Origin: Dethiobacter sp. | GTDB lineage: Bacteria; Bacillota; Dethiobacteria; DTU022; UBA8154 | Reading direction: 5' to 3' | DNA length: 40,614 nucleotides | Assembly: GCA_003605065.1 (NCBI GenBank) | Contig: QZJM01000077.1 | Location: 1-40,614 of the forward strand | In this document: piece after piece, positions 9,136 to 16,421 of the stretch | Layout: every line of letters starts with the position of its first letter | How positions within the stretch are numbered: the stretch's first letter is position 1 | Translations under genes and position numbers: made by a program | The notes under the pieces: generated by a model | Database searches by the model: none | Told to the model about the DNA's origin: nothing | Seen by the model: the letters and a program-made list of their open reading frames with translations, nothing else

Positions 9136-9420
9136 ATGGACAAATGGCACTGGTGCCCCATCTTGATGCTATCAATACTGTAGCCCTGGCCTACCTGCCG
9201 GGTTCAATACCAGTTAGTTTTCTCCTGGATCATTCTGGCCCTTTTACTGCGGGATACCAGCACGGCCGGGGCCCTGGGGATGCTGGCCCTGCCTTTTTAC
9301 CTGTACTTCATTTATAACGGGGCGGCATTTTTTTGGGGAGCCTTATGGGCGGTAATGGTCATAATAAAGTTCCGGCCTGACATAGTGGCTTACAGGGCCG
9401 GGCGCCGCCGCCTGGTATAA
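9136..9420 (+). pseudogene. Decayed membrane-protein gene, possibly PlsY-like
   Basis: Two frames contain membrane-protein-like sequence that no single ORF joins. One (from about 9144) reads VALAYLPGSIPVSFLL, resembling the N-terminus of PlsY glycerol-3-phosphate acyltransferases. Another ends at TAA 9418-9420 and reads ALPFYLYFIYNGAAFF, WGALWAVMVIIKFRP and DIVAYRAGRRRLV, resembling a transmembrane C-terminus with the basic tail seen in PlsY. The second frame also opens at ATG 9136 after AGGGGG but is cut by TAG 9181-9183. PlsY is about 200 aa, so most of the core would be missing. The PlsY assignment is tentative; that this is a broken membrane-protein gene is better supported. Confidence 0.42.
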
Positions 9421-9431
9421 AGGTTTTCACC

Positions 9432-9992
9432 CTAATCATTAAAAAGCTCTGCCCGGAAACCCTGCACAATCTTCCCGTATTCTTCCTGCAGCCGCACTGC
9501 CGCTTCTTTCCACTGGCCGAGATGCTTTATATTGAAACCCACCAGGGCCGATCCTTTAATCCCTTCCCCGGCCAGCTTTTCCCGCATTAATTTACCGGTA
9601 TTCTCCTGCAGTTCCGTTACCCTTTCTTTTATTTCCAGGATATACCGGCGGTAAATTTTTTCCACCTCCGCACAGGCCTGCCTGGTTTTAGCATCGTCCT
9701 TTAAAAAGGTAACGGCCTGCAGCACCAGCGGGGTGTTTGTCACATCCATCCCTTTGGTGGCCTCGTCGAGAAAGGCTTTTAAAGCTGCTTCCCGGCTCTC
9801 CTGCGGATAGCGCAGCATGCTTTCTCTAATCCCTTCTTTATTTATCTTTCCCTGCAGTAAAGAGCGTCCCAGTGCTCTGGCGGCTTTAACGTACTTCTGC
9901 TGCTCTACTTCCCCAACTTCTTTTTGCAGGTTATTATCGAGGCTCTTAGATCTTTCCAGCGCTATCTCCAGGGCGGACTTCATTTTTTCCAT
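9432..9992 (-). CDS. Conserved helical protein of unknown function
   Basis: 186-aa soluble protein, rich in Glu, Lys, Leu and Ala, with no cysteine-metal motif, signal peptide or membrane segment apart from one cysteine in the middle. The N-terminus reads MEKMKSALEIALERSKSLD and the body is predicted by eye as long alpha-helices. It resembles a small conserved family found in Clostridia (DUF6657-like, from memory), with no known biochemical role. The start is supported by AGGAGA 8 bp upstream on the minus strand. It is transcribed away from the MBL-fold gene, with which it shares a 98-bp intergenic region. Confidence 0.7.
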   Translation of the reverse strand: MEKMKSALEIALERSKSLDNNLQKEVGEVEQQKYVKAARALGRSLLQGKINKEGIRESMLRYPQESREAALKAFLDEATKGMDVTNTPLVLQAVTFLKDDAKTRQACAEVEKIYRRYILEIKERVTELQENTGKLMREKLAGEGIKGSALVGFNIKHLGQWKEAAVRLQEEYGKIVQGFRAELFND

Positions 9993-10017
9993 TGTGTTTC
10001 TCCTTTCTAATTTATGA

Positions 10018-10023
10018 TATAAT
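10018..10023 (+). promoter_or_regulatory. Candidate -10 element for the MBL-fold gene
   Basis: TATAAT at 10018-10023 lies in the divergent region 68 bp before the MBL-fold ATG. No good -35 hexamer is seen at the proper spacing, so only the -10 is proposed. Confidence 0.35.
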
Positions 10024-10090
10024 ATGAAGGTAGATGGCGAAAGGGGCTTGCTCCCGAGTTCCGCACAGCAAGTTCAAAGGAGGAACGTAG

Positions 10091-10777
10091 ATGCAGCTTA
10101 CGGAAAGAGTATTTGGTTACCCCTGGCGGGGAAGAGGCAATAACTGCAACTCTTACCTCTATGCCGGGGAAAAGGTAATTCTGATCGATCCCGGGCACAT
10201 CCAAAATGAATTCAGGGAAAATTGCCTGGAGGTGCTCCTGCAGGCGCTCGCTAAAGACGGTTTTACTCTGGAAAATATTGATCTGATGCTCTGCACGCAC
10301 AGCCATCCCGACCACTGTGAGGCGGCAGTGGCCATCAAGGAAAAAAAGCCGGTTAACCTTGCCATGCACAAGGACGAAGAACCCCATATGGAGCTGCTGG
10401 CCCGTTTTTTTGAGCAGATGACTGCTAAAAGGCCCGCTCTTCCCCGCATCGATCTCTTCTTACAGGAAGGCGAACTGGAGCTTGGCGCTGCGGGAGAAGA
10501 TAAGATCCAGGTTTTACATACGCCGGGGCACTCTCCCGGATCCTTAAGCTTCTATTTTCCCCGGGACAAGGCCCTTGTGACCGGAGATGCTGTTTTTAAC
10601 GGGAGCATCGGCAGGACAGATTTTCCCGATGGCAGCCTGGAAACCCTGGGAGAGAGCGTGCGCAAACTTTCCGCTGTGAAAGAAGTAGAGTGGCTGCTGC
10701 CAGGGCACATGCAGCCGGTCAAAGGGCAGGCGGCCATTGAAAACAATTACAGGTTGATTACCCACATGTTTTTTTAA
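10091..10777 (+). CDS. MBL-fold metallo-hydrolase (glyoxalase II-like)
   Basis: 228-aa metallo-beta-lactamase fold hydrolase. The metal site is complete: THSHPDH (H70, H72, D74, H75), HTPGHSPG (H147), TGDAVF (D166) and LPGH (H206). The order and spacing match glyoxalase-II-type thioesterases and related MBL hydrolases that bind two zinc or iron ions; the actual substrate (hydroxyacyl thioester, lactone or other) cannot be told. The start follows AAAGGAGG at 10077-10084. It is soluble, with no signal peptide. The next gene, an amino-acid permease, follows after 81 bp in the same direction; a functional link is not evident. Confidence 0.85.
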   Translation: MQLTERVFGYPWRGRGNNCNSYLYAGEKVILIDPGHIQNEFRENCLEVLLQALAKDGFTLENIDLMLCTHSHPDHCEAAVAIKEKKPVNLAMHKDEEPHMELLARFFEQMTAKRPALPRIDLFLQEGELELGAAGEDKIQVLHTPGHSPGSLSFYFPRDKALVTGDAVFNGSIGRTDFPDGSLETLGESVRKLSAVKEVEWLLPGHMQPVKGQAAIENNYRLITHMFF

Positions 10778-10858
10778 CCCCGTTTCACAGGGAATATTTC
10801 GACACAAGGAGCGAAAACCCTGCTCCGTCAAAATGCTCCCTAAAATAAAAAAAGGTTA

Positions 10859-12136
10859 ATGTTAGTGAAAACGATGGACTTAAAAAGGGAACTTAACCTC
10901 ATCGACGTTTTCAGCATTACCACCGGCTCCATGATTTGTTCAGGCTTATTTATCCTTCCCGGTATTGCTCATGCCAAGGCGGGCCCCGCGGCAATGCTTT
11001 CCTATTTGCTGGCGGGGCTTTTAGCCATACCGGCCATGCTGAGCGCTGCTGAACTTGTTACGGCCATGCCCAAAGCCGGGGGAATTTATTATTTTGTCAG
11101 CAGGAGCATGGGATATGGAACCGGTACCGTGGCCGGATTTGCCCGCTGGTTTTCCATAAGCTTTAAAAGCGCCTTTGCCCTTATCGGTATGGGCGCTTAT
11201 GCGGCCTTGATTACGGATATCCCTATAACGGTTGTGGCCCTGTTCAGCTGCATCTTCTTTATTGCCATCAACCTCCTGGGGATCAAACTTGTGGGCAGGA
11301 TCCAGGTTTTTATGGTTTACGGTTTATTAACCATTCTTTTTTTCTATATTGTTTTAGGATGGCCTGCTGCCAATATGGAAAATTTTTCTCCTTTTTATAT
11401 TGATTTCAGAGCTCTTTTGGCCACGGCAGGTTTCGTCTTTATTTCTTATGGTGGTTTACTGGTGGTTACAGGCCTGGCCGAAGAGGTTAAAAAACCTGAA
11501 CAAACTATCCCCCTGGGTATGTTTCTCTCCCTTGTTGTGGTAGGAGCTTTTTACGCGCTGGTGGTTTTTGTCACCACAGGCGTCCTGGAAACCGGCCTCC
11601 TGGAAAATTCCCTTACCCCTGTTTCTGAAGCTGCCCGGACCTTTATGGGCCCTTTTGGCATGGTTATCCTGGCCATCGCCGCGTTTTTGGCCTTAATTAC
11701 CACTACCAATGCCGGGATAGCCTCGGCTTCACGCTACCCCCTGGCCATGAGCAGAGACGGGATTTTACCGGACGTTTTCCAGCGCGTTGGCCATAAATAT
11801 GGAACCCCGTATCTTTCCATACTTTTTACCGGCGGGTTTATGCTGCTGGTTATTCTGCTGCTAAGGCTGGAGCTGCTTGTGGAGGTAGCCTCCACAATAC
11901 TTATCCTGACTTATATCCTGGTAAACCTGGCCGTTCTTATTATGCGGAAAACCAGGCCTGCTGACTATCAACCTAAATTCCGGGCCCCGTTTTACCCCTG
12001 GCTGCAGCTCCTGGGGATAACAGGTCTGGGGGCGCTCATCGCAGAGATGGGTACAATCCCCATCTTGCTGAGCGGGTTGTTCATCCTGGCCGCACTGGCC
12101 TGGTACCGCTTTTACGCTTGGCCAAGGTTAAAATGA
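10859..12136 (+). CDS. APC-family amino acid permease
   Basis: 425-aa integral membrane protein with about 12 hydrophobic segments. The first helix carries the APC-superfamily signature TTGSMICSGLFILPG, the broken helix that binds the substrate amino group, followed by GPAAMLSYLLAG and AELVTAMPKAGG. Proton- or sodium-coupled uptake or exchange of an amino acid is expected; specificity is unknown. ATG 10859 is preceded only by AAAGG; the ATG at 10874 (MDLKREL) is an alternative and would lose five residues. A fold-back element begins 7 bp after the stop codon. Confidence 0.85.
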   Translation: MLVKTMDLKRELNLIDVFSITTGSMICSGLFILPGIAHAKAGPAAMLSYLLAGLLAIPAMLSAAELVTAMPKAGGIYYFVSRSMGYGTGTVAGFARWFSISFKSAFALIGMGAYAALITDIPITVVALFSCIFFIAINLLGIKLVGRIQVFMVYGLLTILFFYIVLGWPAANMENFSPFYIDFRALLATAGFVFISYGGLLVVTGLAEEVKKPEQTIPLGMFLSLVVVGAFYALVVFVTTGVLETGLLENSLTPVSEAARTFMGPFGMVILAIAAFLALITTTNAGIASASRYPLAMSRDGILPDVFQRVGHKYGTPYLSILFTGGFMLLVILLLRLELLVEVASTILILTYILVNLAVLIMRKTRPADYQPKFRAPFYPWLQLLGITGLGALIAEMGTIPILLSGLFILAALAWYRFYAWPRLK

Positions 12137-12142
12137 AAATGG

Positions 12143-12350
12143 GGTGGCGCAAGTTGGTGCTCGCTCTAAGGTTCGCGCAGACAGGTTTGCCAGCTCAGCT
12201 CAGGCTTACGGCTGGCCTTCCCGGGAGAGTTCGCATCCTAACTCACCTCCCGGCTGCTGGCTTCCATGCCAGCAGGACCGCCTTCAGCCTTCGCATCGCT
12301 GAACCTGTTCGCTGCGCTGCACATGTCGCTCGCCACAACCTTGCGCCACC
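12143..12350. repeat. Fold-back element with terminal inverted repeats
   Basis: The 208-bp segment is bounded by a perfect 11-bp inverted repeat, GGTGGCGCAAG (12143-12153) and CTTGCGCCACC (12340-12350). Inside, a perfect stem CTGCTGGC/GCCAGCAG lies close to CCCGGGAG/CTCCCGG, and further arms pair imperfectly (GCAGACAGGTT against GAACCTGTTCGCTGC). The whole could fold into one long imperfect hairpin. An open frame runs through it (12118-12426), but the reading is low-complexity and not protein-like. The element resembles a MITE or a REP-type structured repeat; no target-site duplication is obvious. Confidence 0.5.
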
Positions 12351-12455
12351 TTTGCGAGACATAACACGGGTTCTAAAAAAGAGTATTTTCATCCATTGTT
12401 GTGATCCGCAGGGTCGTGGCGGTTAGAGAGAAGTAAGGCATCATAACTAAATCAC

Positions 12456-12484
12456 AACCCCGGCACTTGTTAAGTCCCGGGGTT
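12456..12484. terminator. GC-rich hairpin between convergent genes
   Basis: Perfect 8-bp stem AACCCCGG (12456-12463) / CCGGGGTT (12477-12484) with a 13-nt loop. It lies between the rightward permease and the leftward hsp20, where a bidirectional terminator would be expected. Neither side has a proper T-run, so its termination strength is uncertain. Confidence 0.4.
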
Positions 12485-12512
12485 ATCAAACTCTGCGGTA
12501 AATTATCCCCTC

Positions 12513-13007
12513 TTAATGAGGGGAACGTTTTACGTTTACCCGTATGGTATCTGTCCGTTTTTCCTCTTTTTTGGGAACCGTTATCCTGAGGACATTATGG
12601 TCAAAACTGGCTTCCGCAGCTTCAGGGCGAACTTTTTTGGGCAGCGGTATGGTGCTCCGGAATAATCCGTAGCGCCTTTCTCTGAAACGATAGTCCTCTT
12701 CATCCCCGCCGCGTTCTTCCTTCTGTTCGGCCCTGACCGTAATATAGTTTTCCGCCGCATCTATTTCCATATTCTGTGCATCTATACCCGGCAGTTCCAT
12801 GGTTACGACGATGTTTTCGCCCTCTTCCTTTACGCTGTGAGTCAGAGGTGAAAAAAAGTTCCCTTTCCGGAAAGGGGATATAGCCTCCTCAAAAAGCCGG
12901 TTCATTTCCATGTGCATACGTTCCAACTGTCCCCATATTCCATAGGGGGTAATATTAATTCCTTCCCTCTTCTGTACTCTTTCAGGGTAACGTTCTTCTT
13001 CTTTCAT
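12513..13007 (-). CDS. Hsp20/alpha-crystallin small heat-shock protein
   Basis: 164-aa small heat-shock protein that binds unfolding proteins and keeps them refoldable. The alpha-crystallin domain spans roughly residues 55-150: VKEEGENIVVTMELPGIDAQ, YITVRAEQKEE, the RRYGLFRSTIPLP loop and FDHNVLRITVPKKEE. The N-terminal arm contains MHMEMNRLFEEAISPFRKG, typical for the family. The frame is open up to 13139, overlapping htpX, but the ATG at 13007 is preferred because GGAGG precedes it by 6 bp on the minus strand. It lies 79 bp downstream of htpX and is probably co-transcribed with htpX and lemA. Confidence 0.9.
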   Translation of the reverse strand: MKEEERYPERVQKREGINITPYGIWGQLERMHMEMNRLFEEAISPFRKGNFFSPLTHSVKEEGENIVVTMELPGIDAQNMEIDAAENYITVRAEQKEERGGDEEDYRFRERRYGLFRSTIPLPKKVRPEAAEASFDHNVLRITVPKKEEKRTDTIRVNVKRSPH

Positions 13008-13086
13008 GGTCCGCCTCCTGCTAAAATATTTTACCGGTATCCTTTTATAATTTTTCTTTCTCCGGCGGATTTTATACAGCTTTACT

Positions 13087-13986
13087 TTACATTTCCCGCA
13101 ATCTCTGAATTCTTTTTTCAACAGGCGGGTGGGTGGCAAAAAGATGGGAGGCGGTTCCCCTGCCCAGCGCCGGGTTAACGATGTAAAGACCCTGCAAAGC
13201 CTGCTTATCCAGGGGGCCGTCTTTGACCTGCTGGCCTGAGATCTTCTCCAGGGCGCTGGCCAGCCCCTCGGGATAACCGGTTAGCTCGGCCGCTCCGGCA
13301 TCAGCGAGATATTCTCTTTCCCTGGAGATGGCGAATTGAAGAATACGGGCAAAAAGGGGGGCCAGGATGGCCAGGACAATGACCACTACCATTACCAACC
13401 CCTGGCTACCCGAATCCCTTTTCCCCCGGTGCGTACGGCCTCCGTACCACAGGCTTCTCCTGGCGATTTCACTCAAAAATACGATTGTTCCTGCCAGCAC
13501 GATGGCCATGGTAGCAATAAGAATATCATAATTACGGATATGAGACAGTTCGTGGGCGATAACCCCTTCCAGTTCCAGGCGGTTAAGTTTGTTTAAAAGG
13601 CCCCTTGTCACGGCTACCACGGCCTTATCAGGTTTTCTCCCGGCGGCGAAGGCATTGGGTATGTCCGTCTCAATAACGTAAACCGGGGGCGTAGGAATCC
13701 CCGCGGCGATACTTAAGCCCTCCACCGTATGATAAAGGTAAGGCTCATCTTCCTTTTTGACGGGGTGGGCGCCGGCCATGGAGGTGACAACACCCTGTCC
13801 GGCATAATAACTGATCAGCAGGATAAATACGGCGATTACGGCAGCAGCGATAATGCCAAAGAAGGGATCTCCCATGTACCAACCCAGGGCGTACCCTGCC
13901 GCCAGGAAAAGCAGGGCAAAGAAGAAAAAGAGGAAAAAGGTACGTCTCCGGTTAACCTTAATATGCCCGTAAATAGGCATTAACAT
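13087..13986 (-). CDS. htpX: HtpX-like M48 membrane metalloprotease
   Basis: 299-aa zinc endopeptidase of the M48B (HtpX) type, acting in the inner membrane on misfolded membrane proteins. Two N-terminal membrane helices (about 17-35 and 43-62) precede the catalytic motif HELSH (H145, E146, H149); two more hydrophobic stretches follow (about 155-175 and 195-215), then REREYLADAGAAEL, which supplies the third zinc ligand. Length fits the family (280-300 aa). Its leftward neighbours LemA (upstream) and Hsp20 (downstream) make a protein-quality-control group. The LemA-HtpX pairing is common in bacteria. Confidence 0.9.
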   Translation of the reverse strand: MLMPIYGHIKVNRRRTFFLFFFFALLFLAAGYALGWYMGDPFFGIIAAAVIAVFILLISYYAGQGVVTSMAGAHPVKKEDEPYLYHTVEGLSIAAGIPTPPVYVIETDIPNAFAAGRKPDKAVVAVTRGLLNKLNRLELEGVIAHELSHIRNYDILIATMAIVLAGTIVFLSEIARRSLWYGGRTHRGKRDSGSQGLVMVVVIVLAILAPLFARILQFAISREREYLADAGAAELTGYPEGLASALEKISGQQVKDGPLDKQALQGLYIVNPALGRGTASHLFATHPPVEKRIQRLREM

Positions 13987-14011
13987 CTCTTATCACCTGC
14001 CCATTCTCCTA

Positions 14012-14566
14012 CTAGAATTCTACTTTTACCACTTTTCTCGCTGCTTCTTCCTCAACCTGGAAATAATCCCGGGGAGTAAATTTAAAAGAACCGGCTAAGA
14101 TGTTGGTGGGAAAGCGCTGAATAGCAGTATTATAGGCCATCACCGTGCGGTTGTAATGCTGGCGTGCGTAAGCGATTTTACTTTCGATCCCGGCAAGTTC
14201 CTCCTGCAGCAGCTTGAAGTTTTCATTGGCCTTTAATTCCGGGTAGTTTTCGGCCACGGCAAAGAGGGTTTTCAGGGCCCCACCGAGCATATTTTCCGCC
14301 TGGGCATTTTCCTGGACGCTGGTGGCGTTCATCCAGGCGGAACGCGCCTTGGTTACATTCTCCAGCACCTCTTTTTCGTGTTTGACGTAACCTTTTACCG
14401 TATTGACCAGGTTGGGAACAAGGTCATAGCGTTTTTGCAGCAGTGTATCGATATTGTGCCAGGAGTTATTGACAATGTTGCGTTTTGCTATCAGGCTGTT
14501 GTAGCCGGCAATTACATAAAGGGCCAGGACCACAACAATAACCAGGAAAATATATAAGGGTTGCAT
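14012..14566 (-). CDS. lemA: LemA family protein
   Basis: 184-aa LemA-fold protein: one N-terminal membrane helix (LYIFLVIVVVLALYVIAG) followed by a four-helix-bundle domain with the family signatures YNSLIAKRNIVNNSWHNID, LLQKRYDLVPNLVNTVKGY and the C-terminal FPTNILAG. The function of LemA is poorly known; it is often encoded next to HtpX, as here (25 bp apart). The frame is open from 14587, but that ATG places the GAGGAGG ribosome site inside the coding region, so the ATG at 14566 just after it is chosen. Confidence 0.88.
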   Translation of the reverse strand: MQPLYIFLVIVVVLALYVIAGYNSLIAKRNIVNNSWHNIDTLLQKRYDLVPNLVNTVKGYVKHEKEVLENVTKARSAWMNATSVQENAQAENMLGGALKTLFAVAENYPELKANENFKLLQEELAGIESKIAYARQHYNRTVMAYNTAIQRFPTNILAGSFKFTPRDYFQVEEEAARKVVKVEF

Positions 14567-14729
14567 TTTTAAAGCCTCCTCAGGCAAAGAATATATACTT
14601 TGTTTATATTATTCTCCCTGCCCGTCTTATATCCTTGTTTTATTTTGGAAGGATTTTATTTGTGATTTATTAAAGAATATTCAACATTATGTAGCTTTTA
14701 AAAATTAAATATTATTTCGCAAAATTATC

Positions 14730-14758
14730 TTGACAAAGTTATCCAGCAGTACTATAAT
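14730..14758 (+). promoter_or_regulatory. Consensus sigma-A promoter of the UbiD operon
   Basis: TTGACA (14730-14735), a 17-bp spacer, then TATAAT (14753-14758): both hexamers match consensus exactly at optimal spacing. Transcription would begin near 14765 and run into the UbiD gene with a leader of about 115 nt. So strong a core promoter implies control by a repressor; the palindrome at 14773-14786 is in the right place. Confidence 0.85.
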
Positions 14759-14772
14759 TATTTTAAGGTTAA

Positions 14773-14786
14773 AACAGACGTCTGTT
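14773..14786. promoter_or_regulatory. Palindromic operator, likely TetR-family site
   Basis: AACAGACGTCTGTT is a perfect 14-bp palindrome positioned at about +8 to +21 of the promoter just upstream, where a bound repressor would block the polymerase. A diverged copy, AACAAGCGTTTGTT (11 of 14 identical), lies at 25561-25574 upstream of the TetR gene at the far end of the cluster. That the TetR protein binds both is inference. Confidence 0.65.
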
Positions 14787-14879
14787 AGCCTCTAAAGTAA
14801 CCATTAAGTCTAACCAAGTTTCTTTTGGTAAGGTAGTTATGATTTAAAATTTGTGTGAAAAATAAAGGGAGGAAAACAA

Positions 14880-16352
14880 ATGGCTTATCAAGACCTGCGT
14901 GAATTTATGGACTTATTAAAAAAGAAAGAACATTTAGTATATATAAAAAGGGAACTGGAAAACGGCTTTGAAATCTCTGCGCTTACCTGGGAACTGGCTG
15001 AAAGGTTGGGTCCCGCGGTAGTCTTTAAAGCTAGAGGCTACGATATGCCACTTGTAATGAATGTTCATGGCACTCTGGAACGTAATTGTATGGCACTGGA
15101 TATTGAACCTGGAAAAAACGATAAAGAAAATTTCTTAAAAATCCGTAATAGAATTGCCGAGGCGTTAGAAAACAAAAACAAATGGCTCAAACCAGTTATG
15201 ATCAATAACGCTCCCTGCCAGGAAGTTGTTATGGTTGGAGATGAAGTGAATTTATATAAATTACCTGTATTTAAATGGAGCCCTTTAGACGGAGGGCCGT
15301 ATATTACCATGACAAATATTATAACAAAGGATATGTCCAACTCTAACAACGGGTTAAATACAGGAATGTACCGCGTCATGATTCATGATCAAAAAACTAC
15401 AGGAGTAATGTGCTGTAAAACTCAGGATATCGGTATTCATGTTGGGCTTGCCAGGTCCAAGGGTTTAAAGAAAATACCCCTGGCTATAGCTTTAGGTGTT
15501 GATCCGGTTATAAACATAGTTTCTACGACAAAAATGGCTTCATTTGCTGATGATGAGTTTGAATTGGCGGGAGGGCTGCGCGGGGAGCCTGTGGAGATGG
15601 TTAAATGTAAAACTATCGATCTAGTCGTGCCGGCGTATGCGGAGATTGTCCTCGAAGGTGAGCTGGATATAGATCCTAAAAATGCTCGTATTGAAGGACC
15701 TTTTGCTGAATGGATGGGGTATTATGAGGAACCGATGATGCTTCCGCAGTTTAATGTAACAGCAATTACCACAAGGAAAGATCCCTTTTACCAGGGATGT
15801 ATCCTGGGACACCCCAATAATGAAGGCGAAATGATCAGGATGCCCGCTATTCAGGCTAACAACTATAATATATTGAAACGTACAGTTGTTGGTTTTAGAG
15901 AATTCTGGGCACCGCATAAGTCACGTGGTTATAAAGTTGTGGTACAGATAAGTAAGCGGTTTCCGGGATGGGGTAAGCAGGCTGCATTGGCCGCTCTTAG
16001 TACTGGCCAGGGGATGGCTGCAGCAAACTATGCTGTTGTTGTCGATGATGATATTGATATTTTTGATCAGGAAGCTGTTGACTGGGCTATTGCTACGCGT
16101 ATGGACCCTGCTAAGGATGTAATTATTATCCCCGAAATGGGTGTTTATCCTCTCAACCCGGCAGCTTCTGGTAGAGAAGATATCAACCCTGAAACTGGTT
16201 ATACGGAGTTTTCCTATATCGGTAAGATGGCTATTGATGCAACTAAAAAAATTGCTTCAGAAAACCGCCGTTCTACGGGTGCGTCTGTATTACCTGATGA
16301 AGATGCGTTGGCCAAAGTGAAGACTAATTGGGAGAGTTACGGACTAAAATAA
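14880..16352 (+). CDS. UbiD family (de)carboxylase, first copy
   Basis: 490-aa UbiD-type enzyme that uses prenylated FMN to add or remove CO2 at an sp2 carbon of an aromatic or alpha,beta-unsaturated acid, in the cytoplasm. The catalytic E-R-E set is visible: Arg165 in TGMYRVMIHD and the pair Glu272/Glu277 in IEGPFAEWMGYY, with the five-residue spacing known from Fdc1. The N-terminal lead (LREFMDLLKKKEHLVYIKRE) and the C-terminal segment SSAVLP-like GASVLPDEDALAKV are family-like. The start follows GGGAGG (14868-14873). It is the first gene of a strong operon with a PaaK-like ligase and a second UbiD. The cofactor synthase UbiX is not in this window. The direction of the reaction and the substrate are unknown. 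Confidence 0.9.
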   Translation: MAYQDLREFMDLLKKKEHLVYIKRELENGFEISALTWELAERLGPAVVFKARGYDMPLVMNVHGTLERNCMALDIEPGKNDKENFLKIRNRIAEALENKNKWLKPVMINNAPCQEVVMVGDEVNLYKLPVFKWSPLDGGPYITMTNIITKDMSNSNNGLNTGMYRVMIHDQKTTGVMCCKTQDIGIHVGLARSKGLKKIPLAIALGVDPVINIVSTTKMASFADDEFELAGGLRGEPVEMVKCKTIDLVVPAYAEIVLEGELDIDPKNARIEGPFAEWMGYYEEPMMLPQFNVTAITTRKDPFYQGCILGHPNNEGEMIRMPAIQANNYNILKRTVVGFREFWAPHKSRGYKVVVQISKRFPGWGKQAALAALSTGQGMAAANYAVVVDDDIDIFDQEAVDWAIATRMDPAKDVIIIPEMGVYPLNPAASGREDINPETGYTEFSYIGKMAIDATKKIASENRRSTGASVLPDEDALAKVKTNWESYGLK

Positions 16353-16421
16353 ATAATTAAAGGCGATGGAGAAAAATATTAGCCTTTTTCTGTGAATAAG
16401 ATTGCAAGAAGGTGAATACGT

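Noticed and set aside
10778-10858. Terminator between the MBL-fold gene and the permease (GGAGC/GCTCC)
   Set aside because: Stem of only 5 bp and no following T-run.
12118-12426. 102-codon ORF through the fold-back element
   Set aside because: It overlaps the permease end, has no ribosome site, and its Ala/Arg/Leu-rich reading comes from the GC-rich inverted repeats.
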